Source: Steinernema hermaphroditum | Lineage: Eukaryota; Nematoda; Chromadorea; Rhabditida; Steinernematidae | DNA length: 64,000 nt | Reading direction: 5' to 3' | NCBI GenBank assembly: GCA_030435675.1 | Contig: CM059624.1 | Coordinates: forward strand, 15,090,769-15,154,768 | Part shown: in pieces, positions 20,888-30,621 of the stretch | Layout: every line of letters starts with the position of its first letter | Position numbering within the stretch: position 1 is the stretch's first letter | Notes under the pieces: generated by a model | Told to the model about the DNA's origin: nothing | Database searches by the model: none | Seen by the model: only the letters and a program-made list of their open reading frames with translations | Program-made: the position numbers and the translations under genes

Positions 20888-21778
20888 TTAGATATGACTA
20901 AAGGTATACCGTCCATGAAAAAATAACACTTGTAATTTTCTCATTTGATCCTTCGAAGTCCAATATGCTGCTGTTTGAGTGTATGGCCATCCGCGTGGGA
21001 TGGACAAAGAGTCTGGATAGCATTCTGCAAATTCGTAGAAGGAAAACGAAAGAGTTCCACGGACACTAGCTCCTTTCTTTAGGTCTCCCCTAAAGAAGCT
21101 ATCAAAAAACCAAGTGACGACGTCCAATTGCAAGCGTATATTTGAATCTTGCAGTCCGAGATTAGTAAAATTTGGAGATTTGACGAAAGTGAAAATCGAC
21201 TTTTGCAGATGAGTTAACCACGCGAAATTTCCAACTAAAATCAGTTCTTCCAAGCTGCCGACGTCGATCTGTCGTAGCATGAATTCGTGAGAGCTTTGTC
21301 CGATGTCGTACAGAGTCAATTTTGATAATCCACCACACTCGCTCAGTCCGTCGAATAGGGCATCACAGAAATACTTCGATGAGCCTATGTTCTTCTGTGC
21401 ATAAAAATCGCATTTGGAAGCCATGATTCGCAGCGCTGGAACAATATTACGGCGAAAGTGATCAAATGAGACTTGAGTTTTCGTCTCGCGAAAGGCAAGC
21501 AGTCCACAATCCATCCACACCACACGGTCGTACGTGAGATCCATCTCTGAAGGATCCAGCGGACGTGGCAGCCGATCGTTGCTGGATGGTATGATTACCA
21601 TTCCAACATCGGTGTCATCTGTATTTGGCGCCAGACAAACTGTTAAATCGCGTCGTTTTTCATGATGGAACACGGCTGTCAATGACCAACGTCCTGAAAG
21701 ATACTTCAAAGTATCGATGCTCTTCTTTTCCATCTGCCCGATGACTCGATCGTAGAACTGGAGAGGTAGCGAGAACAT
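20888..21778 (-). CDS. F-box-like protein, divergent member
   Basis: 296 aa from MFSLPLQFYDRVIGQMEKKS, the start that aligns with the family. It keeps the F-box-like head (LKYLSGRWSLTA), a NTDDTDVGMVII strand, FRRNIVPALRIMASKCDFYA, GLSECGGLSKLTLYD, QIDVGSLEELILVGNFAWL, TFVKSPNFTNLGLQDSNIRL and a WFFDSFFRGDLK block. It groups with the 18296 gene rather than the plus-strand copies (both have NTD and SPNF). Tail-to-tail with the 19507 gene. Confidence 0.72.
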   Translation of the reverse strand: MFSLPLQFYDRVIGQMEKKSIDTLKYLSGRWSLTAVFHHEKRRDLTVCLAPNTDDTDVGMVIIPSSNDRLPRPLDPSEMDLTYDRVVWMDCGLLAFRETKTQVSFDHFRRNIVPALRIMASKCDFYAQKNIGSSKYFCDALFDGLSECGGLSKLTLYDIGQSSHEFMLRQIDVGSLEELILVGNFAWLTHLQKSIFTFVKSPNFTNLGLQDSNIRLQLDVVTWFFDSFFRGDLKKGASVRGTLSFSFYEFAECYPDSLSIPRGWPYTQTAAYWTSKDQMRKLQVLFFHGRYTFSHI

Positions 21779-21779
21779 T

Positions 21780-23425
21780 GCTGAATCGGGCGTCAATAAT
21801 CGTGTACGAATGGTATATATGTCAACGTTAAATGCATAAAGCATCGCCAAATTTATATCGGTTTCGCACCTTCGTACTTGATCTGCTTGAAGGTGAACCC
21901 CTAGCTCACAAGAAGATCTTCTGAAGTGTCCGTCTTAGATCTGCGGAACTTACAGCAAAAGTAGTGAAGCGTATGGAAGACCCAGCCGTTCCTTATTATT
22001 TTGTTTTGGCGTTACACCGTTTCACGCTTTTTTTTTCTGTGTTTTTGGGCGTTCCCTTTTGGATTTCAGGCGTCACTGTTGGATCCGACTCTGGAAGAGG
22101 TCGCCAATGATGTGGATGTTGGTGTTCATGGGTTGCTTTTCCTGGCGTCCCCGAAACTGACATCGACAGCGACAGCGAGCTACCTCCTATAGCGGCGTCT
22201 TCAAGTAAGCCAACACTGATTTTTCCTACCGGATCGATCTCTGTGTCTTAGCTCCAGGAAACAACGCTACTTTTGCTTTTAGTCGATCTTCTAGTTCCCG
22301 CAACTCTCTCCCTTCGTCGCCTTCAGGACCCTCTCACCCTTCGCAATCCATTCTTCCTGGTAGATCCTTAAGAAAGTCATCATCAACTTTCCCACCAGTT
22401 TGAACCACTCAACTCCAGGATGTTACGTCTTGTCGTAACAATAGTTTGAGGGAGCTAGGAGCGTCTAGCTCTAGTCAACACTACCGCCACTGCTAGTCGA
22501 TCTTCCTGTCCTAGCTCTTCTCCTATCTATCTTACTTTCCTCAGGAGATGCTCGTCCCAGTATCCCTAAGCTATCATTATGATCTTTCGATGACTTCTAA
22601 GGACGCTCGACATCCATAAGCGGCAATCTTGTATCTCGTTGGCGTTGACGTTCACGAGACTGAGTCTTGGAAAAAGCGGCGTAATGATACATTAACCAGT
22701 TAACCCATCTCGTCTCCGACCGTCTGCGCTCCGGTTCCCAGAAGACATGAAACACCAGGGTTACCGTAGTCTCATCGCCTGACTACCAACACAAACCGAG
22801 GTGTCTCGCATGATCTAGTGCCATTGATTCGAGAGATCAAACTCGAACATCTGCGCTCTATTCGTCAGTTAGTATTGGCTCCGAGACAGAGCCGTGCGGT
22901 CTCGGTCTCGTCTCGACCTTTTTCTTGTAGTCTCGATCTCGGAAAGGTGCTGAGACTCTCGAGGAGACCTTGATATTCGAATTCCCTTTCAAAAAGTACA
23001 GAAAGTAATTACGCTAAACATGTAAGGAGGAAGCTCGAAGGAAGTAAAATAAAGTTTAGTCTCGGTCTCCGCGAGACTTTGACTTTCGTCTCGGTTTGAA
23101 CGGCTCTGCTCCGGAGCCGGATCAGGGTTTCCGAATTTCAAGCGGAACCAATCCGCTCTAGCTCGGTTTGATTCAGATGGCTTGGCGCAGTAAAGTTCAT
23201 CGAAGTCCAAGCAGAGCCCTCATCGAATGCTAGAAACGTTCCACCTTCAGAAGAACACAGTTTTCGAAAGATTATAGATTTAATTTCCAAATAAATATAT
23301 ACTTACTATATCACACCGAAACAAAGGAGCATGGCGAAAAAATAAACAATAGATTTTGCGACCGGGTAGGAGTGAACACATTATTAAACTATATACACAG
23401 TATATTTCATATCTACAGTAGTCAT
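21780..23425. other. long intergenic stretch
   Basis: No gene recognised. 22880-23110 contains repeated TCTCGGTCTCG-like words. Confidence 0.4.
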
Positions 23426-23817
23426 TTAGCGGTGGCGACGGGCGTGGCGGTTGCTGTCGTCGTCCTTGCGGTACTCCTCGAGGAGGTCGTTGAAGTGAGC
23501 GAACTCAGTGGGCTCGTAGGTCTGAGGCGACTTGGCCAGACGCTCGGAGCACTTGCGGTGTTCCTCGGCGGCTTCCTATAAGAATCAGAATGTTACTACA
23601 GGCGCATAAGTCACTTTATTACCTTGATAAGATGATGGAGCTTAGTAAGAGTCTGGACATAGTTGCTGGCGCAGGAGTAGAGACCTCGAGTGACGTACTC
23701 CTTGAAGAGGTTCTTTTCGGGAGCGGCGGTATGTGACCTGCTGGCAACGTCGTCGACAGATTGGGCAGAGGCTCCGGCGAGGAGGAGGACGGCGAGGAGG
23801 ACGGGGGTGAAGATCAT
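23426..23817 (-). CDS. small secreted alpha-helical protein, two exons
   Basis: complement(join(23426..23575,23623..23817)), 114 aa. The signal peptide is MIFTPVLLAVLLLAGASAQS, a textbook leader ending ASA. A 47-bp intron (GTAATAAAG...TTATAG) joins LHHLIK to EAAEEHRKC in phase 0. The mature chain has two cysteines (YSCAS, RKCSE), probably one disulphide between two helices, and a basic tail RHARRHR. Synonymous-looking, GC-rich codon choice in exon 2 contrasts with the AT-rich flanks, a sign of real, well-expressed coding sequence. I do not recognise the family. Confidence 0.75.
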
Positions 23818-24702
23818 GATGAGGAGTAATGAGTTCTAAATGTCGGTGCTATTATTAGGAGCGGAAGGGTAATTATAGAAGATTGACGGAAGTTCACGAG
23901 GTAGTAATCGAGCACGTGACATTATCGAAGACGGCATGCAATGAGTAATGACGTGGAAAGGTAGTCAAATTGAGGGACAACCAAAAGCTGGACATATGAA
24001 GTACAGTATCTGGGACAAGCAGACATTATTGTAGAATCAGTCAGAGGACACTGAAGGTCTCCATGACAATTTGATCAGTAACAAAAGGTGAACCCTATCG
24101 ACTCAAAACTAAGCTTAAGTACAAGCTCTTCTTCTTCTTGATATACGCCTACATTTAGACACCTATTTAAGCCCTAATCTATGCCTAACGCTAGCTGGAG
24201 ATCCAGTCTTAACCTGGGTTTAAGCCCATGCTGAGATCCCAAAAGGAGGCTGATTCTAGCCTCGAGTGGGTACCTCATTCTCTGGGGGGAATACTCAAGT
24301 TCACCCAGGCTTCGAGCCCCTTAAGACCCAATCTTAAGCCATGAGGACCTAAGACGAAGGCGTCGAGAATAAGGAAATTCAGACCGATGAATAGGATGCT
24401 CAGCTCAGAGAACCAGACACCTCAGAGGCTGATCCGAAGCCGAACTGACTGCCTGGAGCACAAAGATCGATCTCTTAAATGCGGCCGGGGGGACTGACCA
24501 AGGAGCCGCGGGAACGCCCTATCATCCACAGGCTCCTCCCCTTCTCCTCGCCAGGGGCGTCAAAGTGCAACAACATAATGCGGCGCGCGCGCGGCGTTCT
24601 AATTGGTATCGGCCGGCCGCGCGCTTTTTGTCGTCGTGGAAGCCCGAAAAAGAGGAGTTCGAGAGTGGGCGAAGGCACTAATGGAACGCCGAGATAAATA
24701 CG

Positions 24703-25015
24703 CCACATGATATGGATAGGATTCCAAAAAAAAAGCTCACATTAGTGAAATATGCCTTGCCGTGTTCTACCGTAAACGATCTCTAGTCTACCTTCATTTT
24801 TAATGTAAAAAAAACACGAAGATCCCAGGGATTTCCGGGATTAGGTGACTGATCGGGGTGAGACGCTTTGTTCGTTCCCATGACGGAACACTTGTTTTCG
24901 AACTTTCTTGGCGCCGATGAATAGACATGTGGTATTTAGAGATGTGAATGGAAAAGAAACAATAGTATGACGGAAGACGTGGTCGGAAGTTTTCGTATTT
25001 TTCATGCTTTAGACT
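24703..25015 (+). repeat. dispersed ~310-bp repeat, copy 1
   Basis: GCCACATGATATGGATAGGA... to the TTTTCGTATTTTTCAT region matches 39150-39475 in inverse orientation over its whole length with scattered differences. Likely a non-autonomous transposon. Confidence 0.7.
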
Positions 25016-25888
25016 ACGGTAGAGGAAGGTCGTGTCGGCGCCGTGTCTTTTAGAACGGACCCAACCTTCCTCTATATTTTTCGCCTTTTTTCATTTGACC
25101 TCTATAGTGACTTCGTTTATAATGAATAAGATGTCATCGAAAAGGGTAATAGACGATTTCATAGTCCAAAAGCCTGGTCCTCTGTCGATCCTAGAAGCAT
25201 GGAAACCACAATGATCTAATGACCTTCATAGAATCCAGATATGACCAATTGGCTTCTTGAATTATGAACCGAAGAGATGGTCAGCTTCGGAGAGATGGGT
25301 TCCTGATGGGATACGGTAGCTCAATGCATTAAAATGAGGCTTCTGAAGTGTTTTGCCGACGGATTTGTTTTGGTGAAACCCGAAATGAGGAAGTTATTTA
25401 TCATCTCAAACCATATGCCTTCGATGTTTCCTTTATGTATCACAGATATGATGTTTTATTGATGATCACAGGCTTCCAATAAACATAGATCATGTGCGCC
25501 TAGAGAGAAGGAATCACTTGGTGTGGATCATACAATACAGTAGTGACATAACGACCATAGTGACGACTTTATGCTTATGCCGAAGTCTGTATTTATTGAA
25601 ATGACGCATGGTCTCTGTTTATACTCTAAACGTTTCATTTTAAAATAGTGAAATCGTATTCATGTGTTTTGAGCTTTAACTAACAGGTGAAACGGCGAAC
25701 TTTTGTTTTTGAGTCGCTGAGGTAAGAGGAATTACTAAAATAACTGACACAATTTTCTACGTTCCCAGCATAACTAAGGTAAGTTCAAAACGACCAGATC
25801 TGTGGTTGTGGTCTCAAACGTGACCTCAAGCTCTTTCCCAGTCAGAATCCAATGTGGACTAATAGGACCCGAGGGAAAATGGGGACCC

Positions 25889-25960
25889 GAGCCGGCGTCG
25901 AACTCACCCCGACCGGGTTACAAATCAAATGCGTTCGCAAAGAGCCACACGGACGGTTCA
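25889..25960 (-). repeat. tRNA-derived SINE-like copy
   Basis: Minus strand: TGTGTGGCTCTTTGCGAACG, TTTGATTTGTAACC and GAGTTCGACGCCGG. Same module as 31395 and 35542. Confidence 0.6.
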
Positions 25961-26001
25961 GAAGTAGTTTTTTTTACTGCCGCTGTACCCCAAGGACCGC
26001 A

Positions 26002-26009
26002 CGGATTTC
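26002..26009. repeat. 8-bp target-site duplication (left)
   Basis: CGGATTTC, identical to 28328-28335. Confidence 0.9.
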
Positions 26010-26245
26010 GGCTCTATTAGCGAATAGCGGCCAAAAGTATTTTTGGACGGCCAAAAGTATCTTTGGACGGCCAAAACTATTTTCCAACGGCCAAAAGTCG
26101 GAATAGCGGCCAAAACTATTTTCCAACGGCCAAAAGTCGGAATAGCGGCCAAAACTATTTTTCGACGGCCAAAAGTCGGAATAGCGGCCAAAACTATTTT
26201 TCGACGGCCAAAAGTCGAAATAGCGGCCAAAAGTATATTTTTAAA
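26010..26245. repeat. left terminal inverted repeat with iterated GGCCAAAA
   Basis: Copies of GGCCAAAAGT or GGCCAAAACT recur at roughly 17-22-bp spacing, alternating with AGTCGGAATAGC and TATTTTCCAAC. They make a ~39-bp higher-order unit repeated about four times. Confidence 0.85.
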
Positions 26246-26334
26246 GCCAAAAGTTTTTTATCACAATTTTAAATTTTTTTTTCACAATTTCACAAAATCA
26301 ACAAATCAGTACATAGAACAAACTTAACAGCACA

Positions 26335-27180
26335 TCAGTTATTCTTCTTTGTTTTCTTGTTTCGATGGGTACGTTGTCTGGAAGACGACCGACGAGAGGG
26401 CGCAGTTGTTGTTGACCGGACTCGACCACCGCGGCGACGGACAGGTGTCGTTCGAGTGTTGCTGTTCTTTGGTGGGCGCCCAGGGCGACGCCTAGTTGTT
26501 TGGCGATCACCAAAGGAGGGGAGAGCGTCTTGCGAAATTACTTCGTGATTGTCGTCCCCGTCAGAATCCTGGGGGCGTTGCACAGGGACTAGTAAGTCGT
26601 CATCACTATCACTCTCGTCAAGACCGAAAGAATTTAGGGTTTTGAATGAGTTTTCGTATTCCATCATCGTCCGCATCTCGACAAGGAGGTGCTCGAAAAT
26701 TCGCTGTCTCTCAAAACAGCGACGAAAAGCGTACTCATAGAGGTGGGAGGCAAATTTTTCTGTAGATGTCCCCCGCAGGTGACGCATGTCTGATTTTATA
26801 GCACCCCAAGTGGCTTCTATCCCCTGTGTGTGGACTGTCCTATCCTTTGGATTTACAAAGTTTATCCGATGGTTAACCCATCGGCGGGTGTATTCCATCT
26901 CCAGCTCCTCTATTTTTCCATAGGCAGCCCAACCGTCCGATGTGACGATGGTTCCACGCGCACAGTTATCTCGAATTATTGGCAGAAGCGTGCCCGCTGT
27001 TCTATCGCGCACCTCAAAAAGGCGAACCTCGCCAGTGTCTCGGTCTGACAAACCGAACACCCAGCCCGACTCTTTTCCAAGTTTCCGGCCTCTATGGTGC
27101 TTAGGCTTATAGAAATAAGACTCGTCGATTTCGACGACAACTCCCTCCCCCCCTAGTTGGTGATCGTACGACTGGCGCAT
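26335..27180 (-). CDS. Merlin/IS1595-family DDE transposase, N-terminus missing
   Basis: 281 codons. An ISXO2-like catalytic core is clear: first Asp in VVVEIDESYFYKPKHHRGRK, glycine-rich WVFGLSDRDTGEVRLFEV, second Asp in GTIVTSDGWAAY, VNHRINFVNP, then the Glu in HTQGIEATWGAIKSDMRHLR, giving a complete DDE triad. A basic Ser/Thr/Arg tail follows (TTRRRPGRPPKN, SRRSSSRQRTHRNKKTKKNN), with an AT-hook-like RRPGRPPK. Family members usually carry about 100-150 residues (zinc ribbon/HTH) before the first Asp; here only about 18 remain and no upstream exon is evident beyond the 72-bp repeats. The protein may be inactive, or have an exon I missed. Confidence 0.85.
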   Translation of the reverse strand: MRQSYDHQLGGEGVVVEIDESYFYKPKHHRGRKLGKESGWVFGLSDRDTGEVRLFEVRDRTAGTLLPIIRDNCARGTIVTSDGWAAYGKIEELEMEYTRRWVNHRINFVNPKDRTVHTQGIEATWGAIKSDMRHLRGTSTEKFASHLYEYAFRRCFERQRIFEHLLVEMRTMMEYENSFKTLNSFGLDESDSDDDLLVPVQRPQDSDGDDNHEVISQDALPSFGDRQTTRRRPGRPPKNSNTRTTPVRRRGGRVRSTTTAPSRRSSSRQRTHRNKKTKKNN

Positions 27181-27231
27181 TGCCCAAGAGGCAGCGCCAG
27201 CTAGCTTATGTAACCAGCATTTTCCCCATTG

Positions 27232-27447
27232 CGACCCCGATAACGCGCGCCGCCGACCGCAAAAAAACCAACATCTTTATCAACAAAAAATGCACTTTCA
27301 CTTCGACCCCGATAACGCGCGCCGCCGACCGCAAAAAAACCAACATCTTTATCAACAAAAAATGCACTTTCACTTCGACCCCGATAACGCGCGCCGCCGA
27401 CCGCAAAAAAACCAACATCTTTATCAACAAAAAATGCACTTTCACTT
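27232..27447. repeat. three 72-bp tandem repeats
   Basis: Units start CGACCCCGATAACGCGCGCC at 27232, 27304 and 27376 and are essentially identical. 72 is a multiple of three, so frames stay open across all copies in several readings. They lie between the two divergent genes of the transposon, where a shared promoter or enhancer would be. Confidence 0.92.
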
Positions 27448-27467
27448 CGACTGTAAGAGAGGCGGCA

Positions 27468-27475
27468 TATAAAAG
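27468..27475 (+). promoter_or_regulatory. TATA box of the passenger gene
   Basis: TATAAAAG, 39 bp before the ATG at 27507; a good core-promoter match. Confidence 0.6.
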
Positions 27476-27506
27476 CGGACACACACTGGGTCACCGTAGA
27501 CTCATC

Positions 27507-28061
27507 ATGTATCTTGTGTGTTCCTTGCTCCTCCTGATCGTCGTGGTATCCCCTTTCCCCGTCGTCGAGATCGACGAAGAGGGGGGCGAAGTCGTCCTCC
27601 GGATTCCAAGAAGGTGCTCAATGCCTCACCGCCACTAAATAGCCTCGCTTTATAATTCTAGTCTGGCGGGCGTCGACGTCACCGTCGACTCCAAAGTGCA
27701 GGCCGACACCGCCACTGATGTCGGCACAGACATCAGTGGCGGTTCGTACCGCCACGGGGGCACTCGCCATGGCGGCATGCGCCATGGTGGGAACCGCCAC
27801 GGAGGCATGCGTCATGGCGGCATGCACCATGGTGGCGTCCACGGAACCACCAACCACCTCAACCAAAACCTCTCCATCCCCGTGGTCGTCCACGTCAACG
27901 CCCCACCGCCCGCAACGCCCCGGAGACGCCAGAGAAAGAAGCCCAGCTCCGAAGAGGGCTCCGAAGAAAGCTCTGACGAGCTCGACGAAGAGCTCGACGA
28001 AGAGCCTGACGAGGAACCCGAAGAGGAGCCCGAAGAGGAGTCCGAAGAGGATGACTATTGA
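27507..28061 (+). CDS. transposon passenger: secreted His/Gly-rich acidic-tail protein
   Basis: join(27507..27613,27662..28061), 168 aa. Exon 1 is a signal peptide, MYLVCSLLLLIVVVSPFPVV, then EIDEEGGEVVLRIPR. A 48-bp intron (GTGCTCAATG...ATTCTAG) joins in phase (AG/T makes Ser). Exon 2 gives VDVTVDSKVQADTATDVGTD, a RHGG-type repeat region (RHGGTRHGGMRHGGNRHGG and MHHGG), a bridge VVVHVNAPPPATPRRRQRKK, and a long acidic run of Glu/Asp with EELDEEPDEEPEEE-type repeats. His-Gly repeats may bind metal; the RRRQRKK stretch could be a furin-type site. It lies wholly within the transposon, divergent from the transposase. I recognise no family; function unknown. Confidence 0.7.
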
Positions 28062-28097
28062 ACAGTTACTTTTCTGTTTGTGATAAATTTTGTTGAT

Positions 28098-28327
28098 AAA
28101 AAACTGTTGGCTTTAAAAATATACTTTTGGCCGCTATTCCGACTTTTGGCCGTCGAAAAATAGTTTTGGCCGCTATTCCGACTTTTGGCCGTTGGAAAAT
28201 AGTTTTGGCCGCTATTCCGACTTTTGGCCGTTGGAAAATAGTTTTGGCCGCTATTCCGACTTTTGGCCGTCCAAAGATACTTTTGGCCGTCCAAAAATAC
28301 TTTTGGCCGCTATTCGCTAATAGAGCC
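28098..28327. repeat. right terminal inverted repeat
   Basis: Mirror image of 26010-26245, with one block fewer or shifted; ends GCTATTCGCTAATAGAGCC. Confidence 0.85.
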
Positions 28328-28335
28328 CGGATTTC
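28328..28335. repeat. 8-bp target-site duplication (right)
   Basis: CGGATTTC, identical to 26002-26009. Confidence 0.9.
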
Positions 28336-30591
28336 TACCTTTTTGGTGTTAGGGTTGGAAAACCGTTCTATGGTTATCAACATTGCTGTCCACAGGACAG
28401 AGACACCAATGTTTAACGCCAGTACTACTGGTCTCTCCCTGATCATAGGACCAATTGGCCCCTAGAGTCTAATGTTTGGCGAAACATCCTACGTTCGGTA
28501 CAGGAACTGAAGGGTTCGGAAAGTACAAAAGACGAAAAATGGGGAAGCAACAACCACACAAAATAACGATCCGGAGGGGAACCGAAGGTTATATGTAGAT
28601 GGAAAAAAGAAGGACATGGACCAGCATCGAACCCACACTGACCGATTACAAATCAAACACGTTCACAATGAACCACACAGGCAGTTAAGGGGCGATTAGT
28701 TTACAGTCATTATGTCTAGCCGACTCATTTGTTTACTTGGATACACTCAAATAAAATGATTCTGAGCATCAGCCTTGTTGCCTGCAACTTTATTGTGCCA
28801 AAAGGAAGCTGGGTCGGGGGTCTTGGGTTTACCTCCAGTAGCACCTGGTGTCCCATCGCTTTCAGGGCTACTGGACCTTTAGCATATAAAAGCCGTGAAA
28901 CCATGTGTATATGAAGTTCATTAAAGATTAAGTTGAAAGAATCTTTTTTTTTATATTTTTTCCATCATTTATCGAGATTAAATATTCAAGATCTGTGGAA
29001 AACGAATTTGTAGCCCATTGACCTCGATTTGACTCTCACTTGTATCGATCCCTCAACCTCCTTTGAGAATGATAACCCATTAATTTTTCGACATTCCCAG
29101 AAATAAATATCGAAATAGATACGTCCACCGAGGAAATGTCTCACTTGATACGTAACCTCTCTACGTAACAATGACCAAATTGCCAAGTAAATGAGTTGAG
29201 ACAGGTGAACCTTTATCCGACAATAACAGGCCTTTGTTACTGCATCGACGACGTCGGAATTTGATATTTAAAAATGTTATTGTGGTAGTAAACGATTAAT
29301 ATTTCATGTGTTGACTTATTATTAACGTCCTACAGTAGATGTTTCTTTTGATTCCTCGATTGTGTCGCTTCTTTCAAAAAGCCATCACATACTGTAGTCT
29401 GATTTGGAAAAGGTCGACTCCATCTAGCCGATCTCCGACCCAGACTAAGTAGCACTCAAGCAGTAGACTGACATCTAGAAGGGCGGACATGAACTCATCG
29501 TTGTTTTGATCTGGTAGGCTTCAGCAGGAAATAGCGATTGCCCGAACACCCAAAAATAATGTCGGCGACCTTTCGTCCCGCTTCCGATAGCCGGCGCGGC
29601 ACATAAACACCTACAACGGAAGGCGGAAAACATGTCTGATGGAAGGGTGGATATGTGCGTCGGGTGGAAAGTGCTATCCGTTTGGGGTACGGTAGATGTC
29701 TGGTACTTTTTTTCTCAGAAAAAGGCGGATGGGGTGTCTTAGTGGACAATGGAAACCTGATCTATGGACGCGGAAACATCACCGCCTTGTAAATAAACAA
29801 ATCTTAGGATTATTGCTCGGATTAGGAATCCCGTAATGGTGGCTATCAGAGGATTCACCGGTCTTCGTTCAGCTCCGAAACCTATCAATCAAAACATAGT
29901 GCATTTGAACATCTGATGGAAGGCTGTTCGCCAAGGTTACGGTAATCGCTGGAACGATTGATGCCCACTGAGACGAGTGAAGAAATTGCGTGGCTCATTT
30001 TATAGTGCGGTCGGTGTCTGAATCGGTTCCCTCCGGGACCCTATCCTGCTGTTATTTCCGTTTGTCGATTTCATTCCTGTTTCGCCATTTATTAAGAAAA
30101 GTTCAGGAAGCGACTTGAAGCTTCCATCGCGGAGAGAGAGAGCCAGTCATCTCTAGTATTTGTTGTCCTGTGGCTTAAAAAGGACACCCAGAAAGCCGTT
30201 GGGGAATTGAGACCGATCGCTTTTGTCGTTTTTCGATTCCCTTTCCCATTTTTCGACCAGTCTCATGCTTGGCTGGTCTCCGAAATGACATTGCAGACCT
30301 CCCTTTACATGCTCTTTTTTGGCCTCACTGTATTTTTCGGATCTCATCTAGAATTTTGTAGAAATTGACTAATTCTGTCTCAACTTCTAGCGAATGATCG
30401 AGTTTAACAGTCAGACACCTGTTGCACCACCTTGTACAATCCAGATTTTATTAGTGTCCTGTATGCTTGCATGGCCTCCTGCTCCCATATTTCTGAACAG
30501 AATTGCCGCCGTTCGTTCGCGGTCGAGCATCTGGCTTGACAACAGTACGGTGGGTCCACGGTCCTGTGTACGATTCATCCAGCCTGTGTTC
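28336..30591. other. gene-poor stretch
   Basis: A tRNA-derived repeat at 28620-28686 is the only structure I support. No gene recognised. Confidence 0.4.
28620..28686 (-). repeat. tRNA-derived SINE-like copy
   Basis: Minus strand contains TGTGTGGTTCATTGTGAACG, TTTGATTTGTAATC and GGGTTCGATGCTGG. Confidence 0.6.
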
Positions 30592-30621
30592 GGCTCTACT
30601 AGCTAATAGCGGCCAAAAGTC
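30592..30621. mobile_element. solitary Merlin-type terminus
   Basis: GGCTCTACTAGCTAATAGCG followed by GCCAAAAGTC differs at two positions from the end of the 26010 element. No partner end is seen within the next kilobases. Confidence 0.65.

Larger units (their letters stand above)
23818..26001. other. long intergenic stretch
   Basis: Holds the dispersed repeat 24703-25015, a CG-rich tract near 24580-24630, and a tRNA-derived repeat at 25889-25960. No gene recognised. Confidence 0.4.
26010..28327. mobile_element. Merlin/IS1595-type DNA transposon with passenger gene
   Basis: A 2318-bp element bounded by GGCTCTATTAGCGAATAGC and its exact inverse, flanked by a perfect 8-bp duplication CGGATTTC; Merlin elements make 8-9-bp duplications. 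The inverted repeats run about 230-240 bp and are built of iterated GGCCAAAA words. Inside are a minus-strand DDE transposase (26335-27180), three 72-bp tandem repeats, and a divergent spliced gene for a secreted protein (27507-28061). The left and right ends are nearly identical and the duplication is intact, so the insertion looks young. Assignment to Merlin rests on the catalytic motifs, the duplication length and the terminal GG; a search was not run. Confidence 0.88.

Noticed and set aside
24475..24708. Overlapping frames of 72-77 codons on both strands
   Set aside because: Caused by a CG-rich tract with few stop codons; no domain, start context or splice support.
26043..26327. Repeat-rich frames (IAAKTIFRRPKVG type) in both ends of the transposon
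   Set aside because: They translate the GGCCAAAA inverted-repeat arrays and appear on both strands at both ends; not genes.
27232..27447. CRISPR array
   Set aside because: Direct tandem repeats without spacers in a eukaryotic context.
27201..27494. Minus-strand frames through the 72-bp repeats (AFFVDKDVGFFAVGGARYRG)
   Set aside because: Open only because the unit is a multiple of three; no start, no splice to the transposase frame that I could justify.
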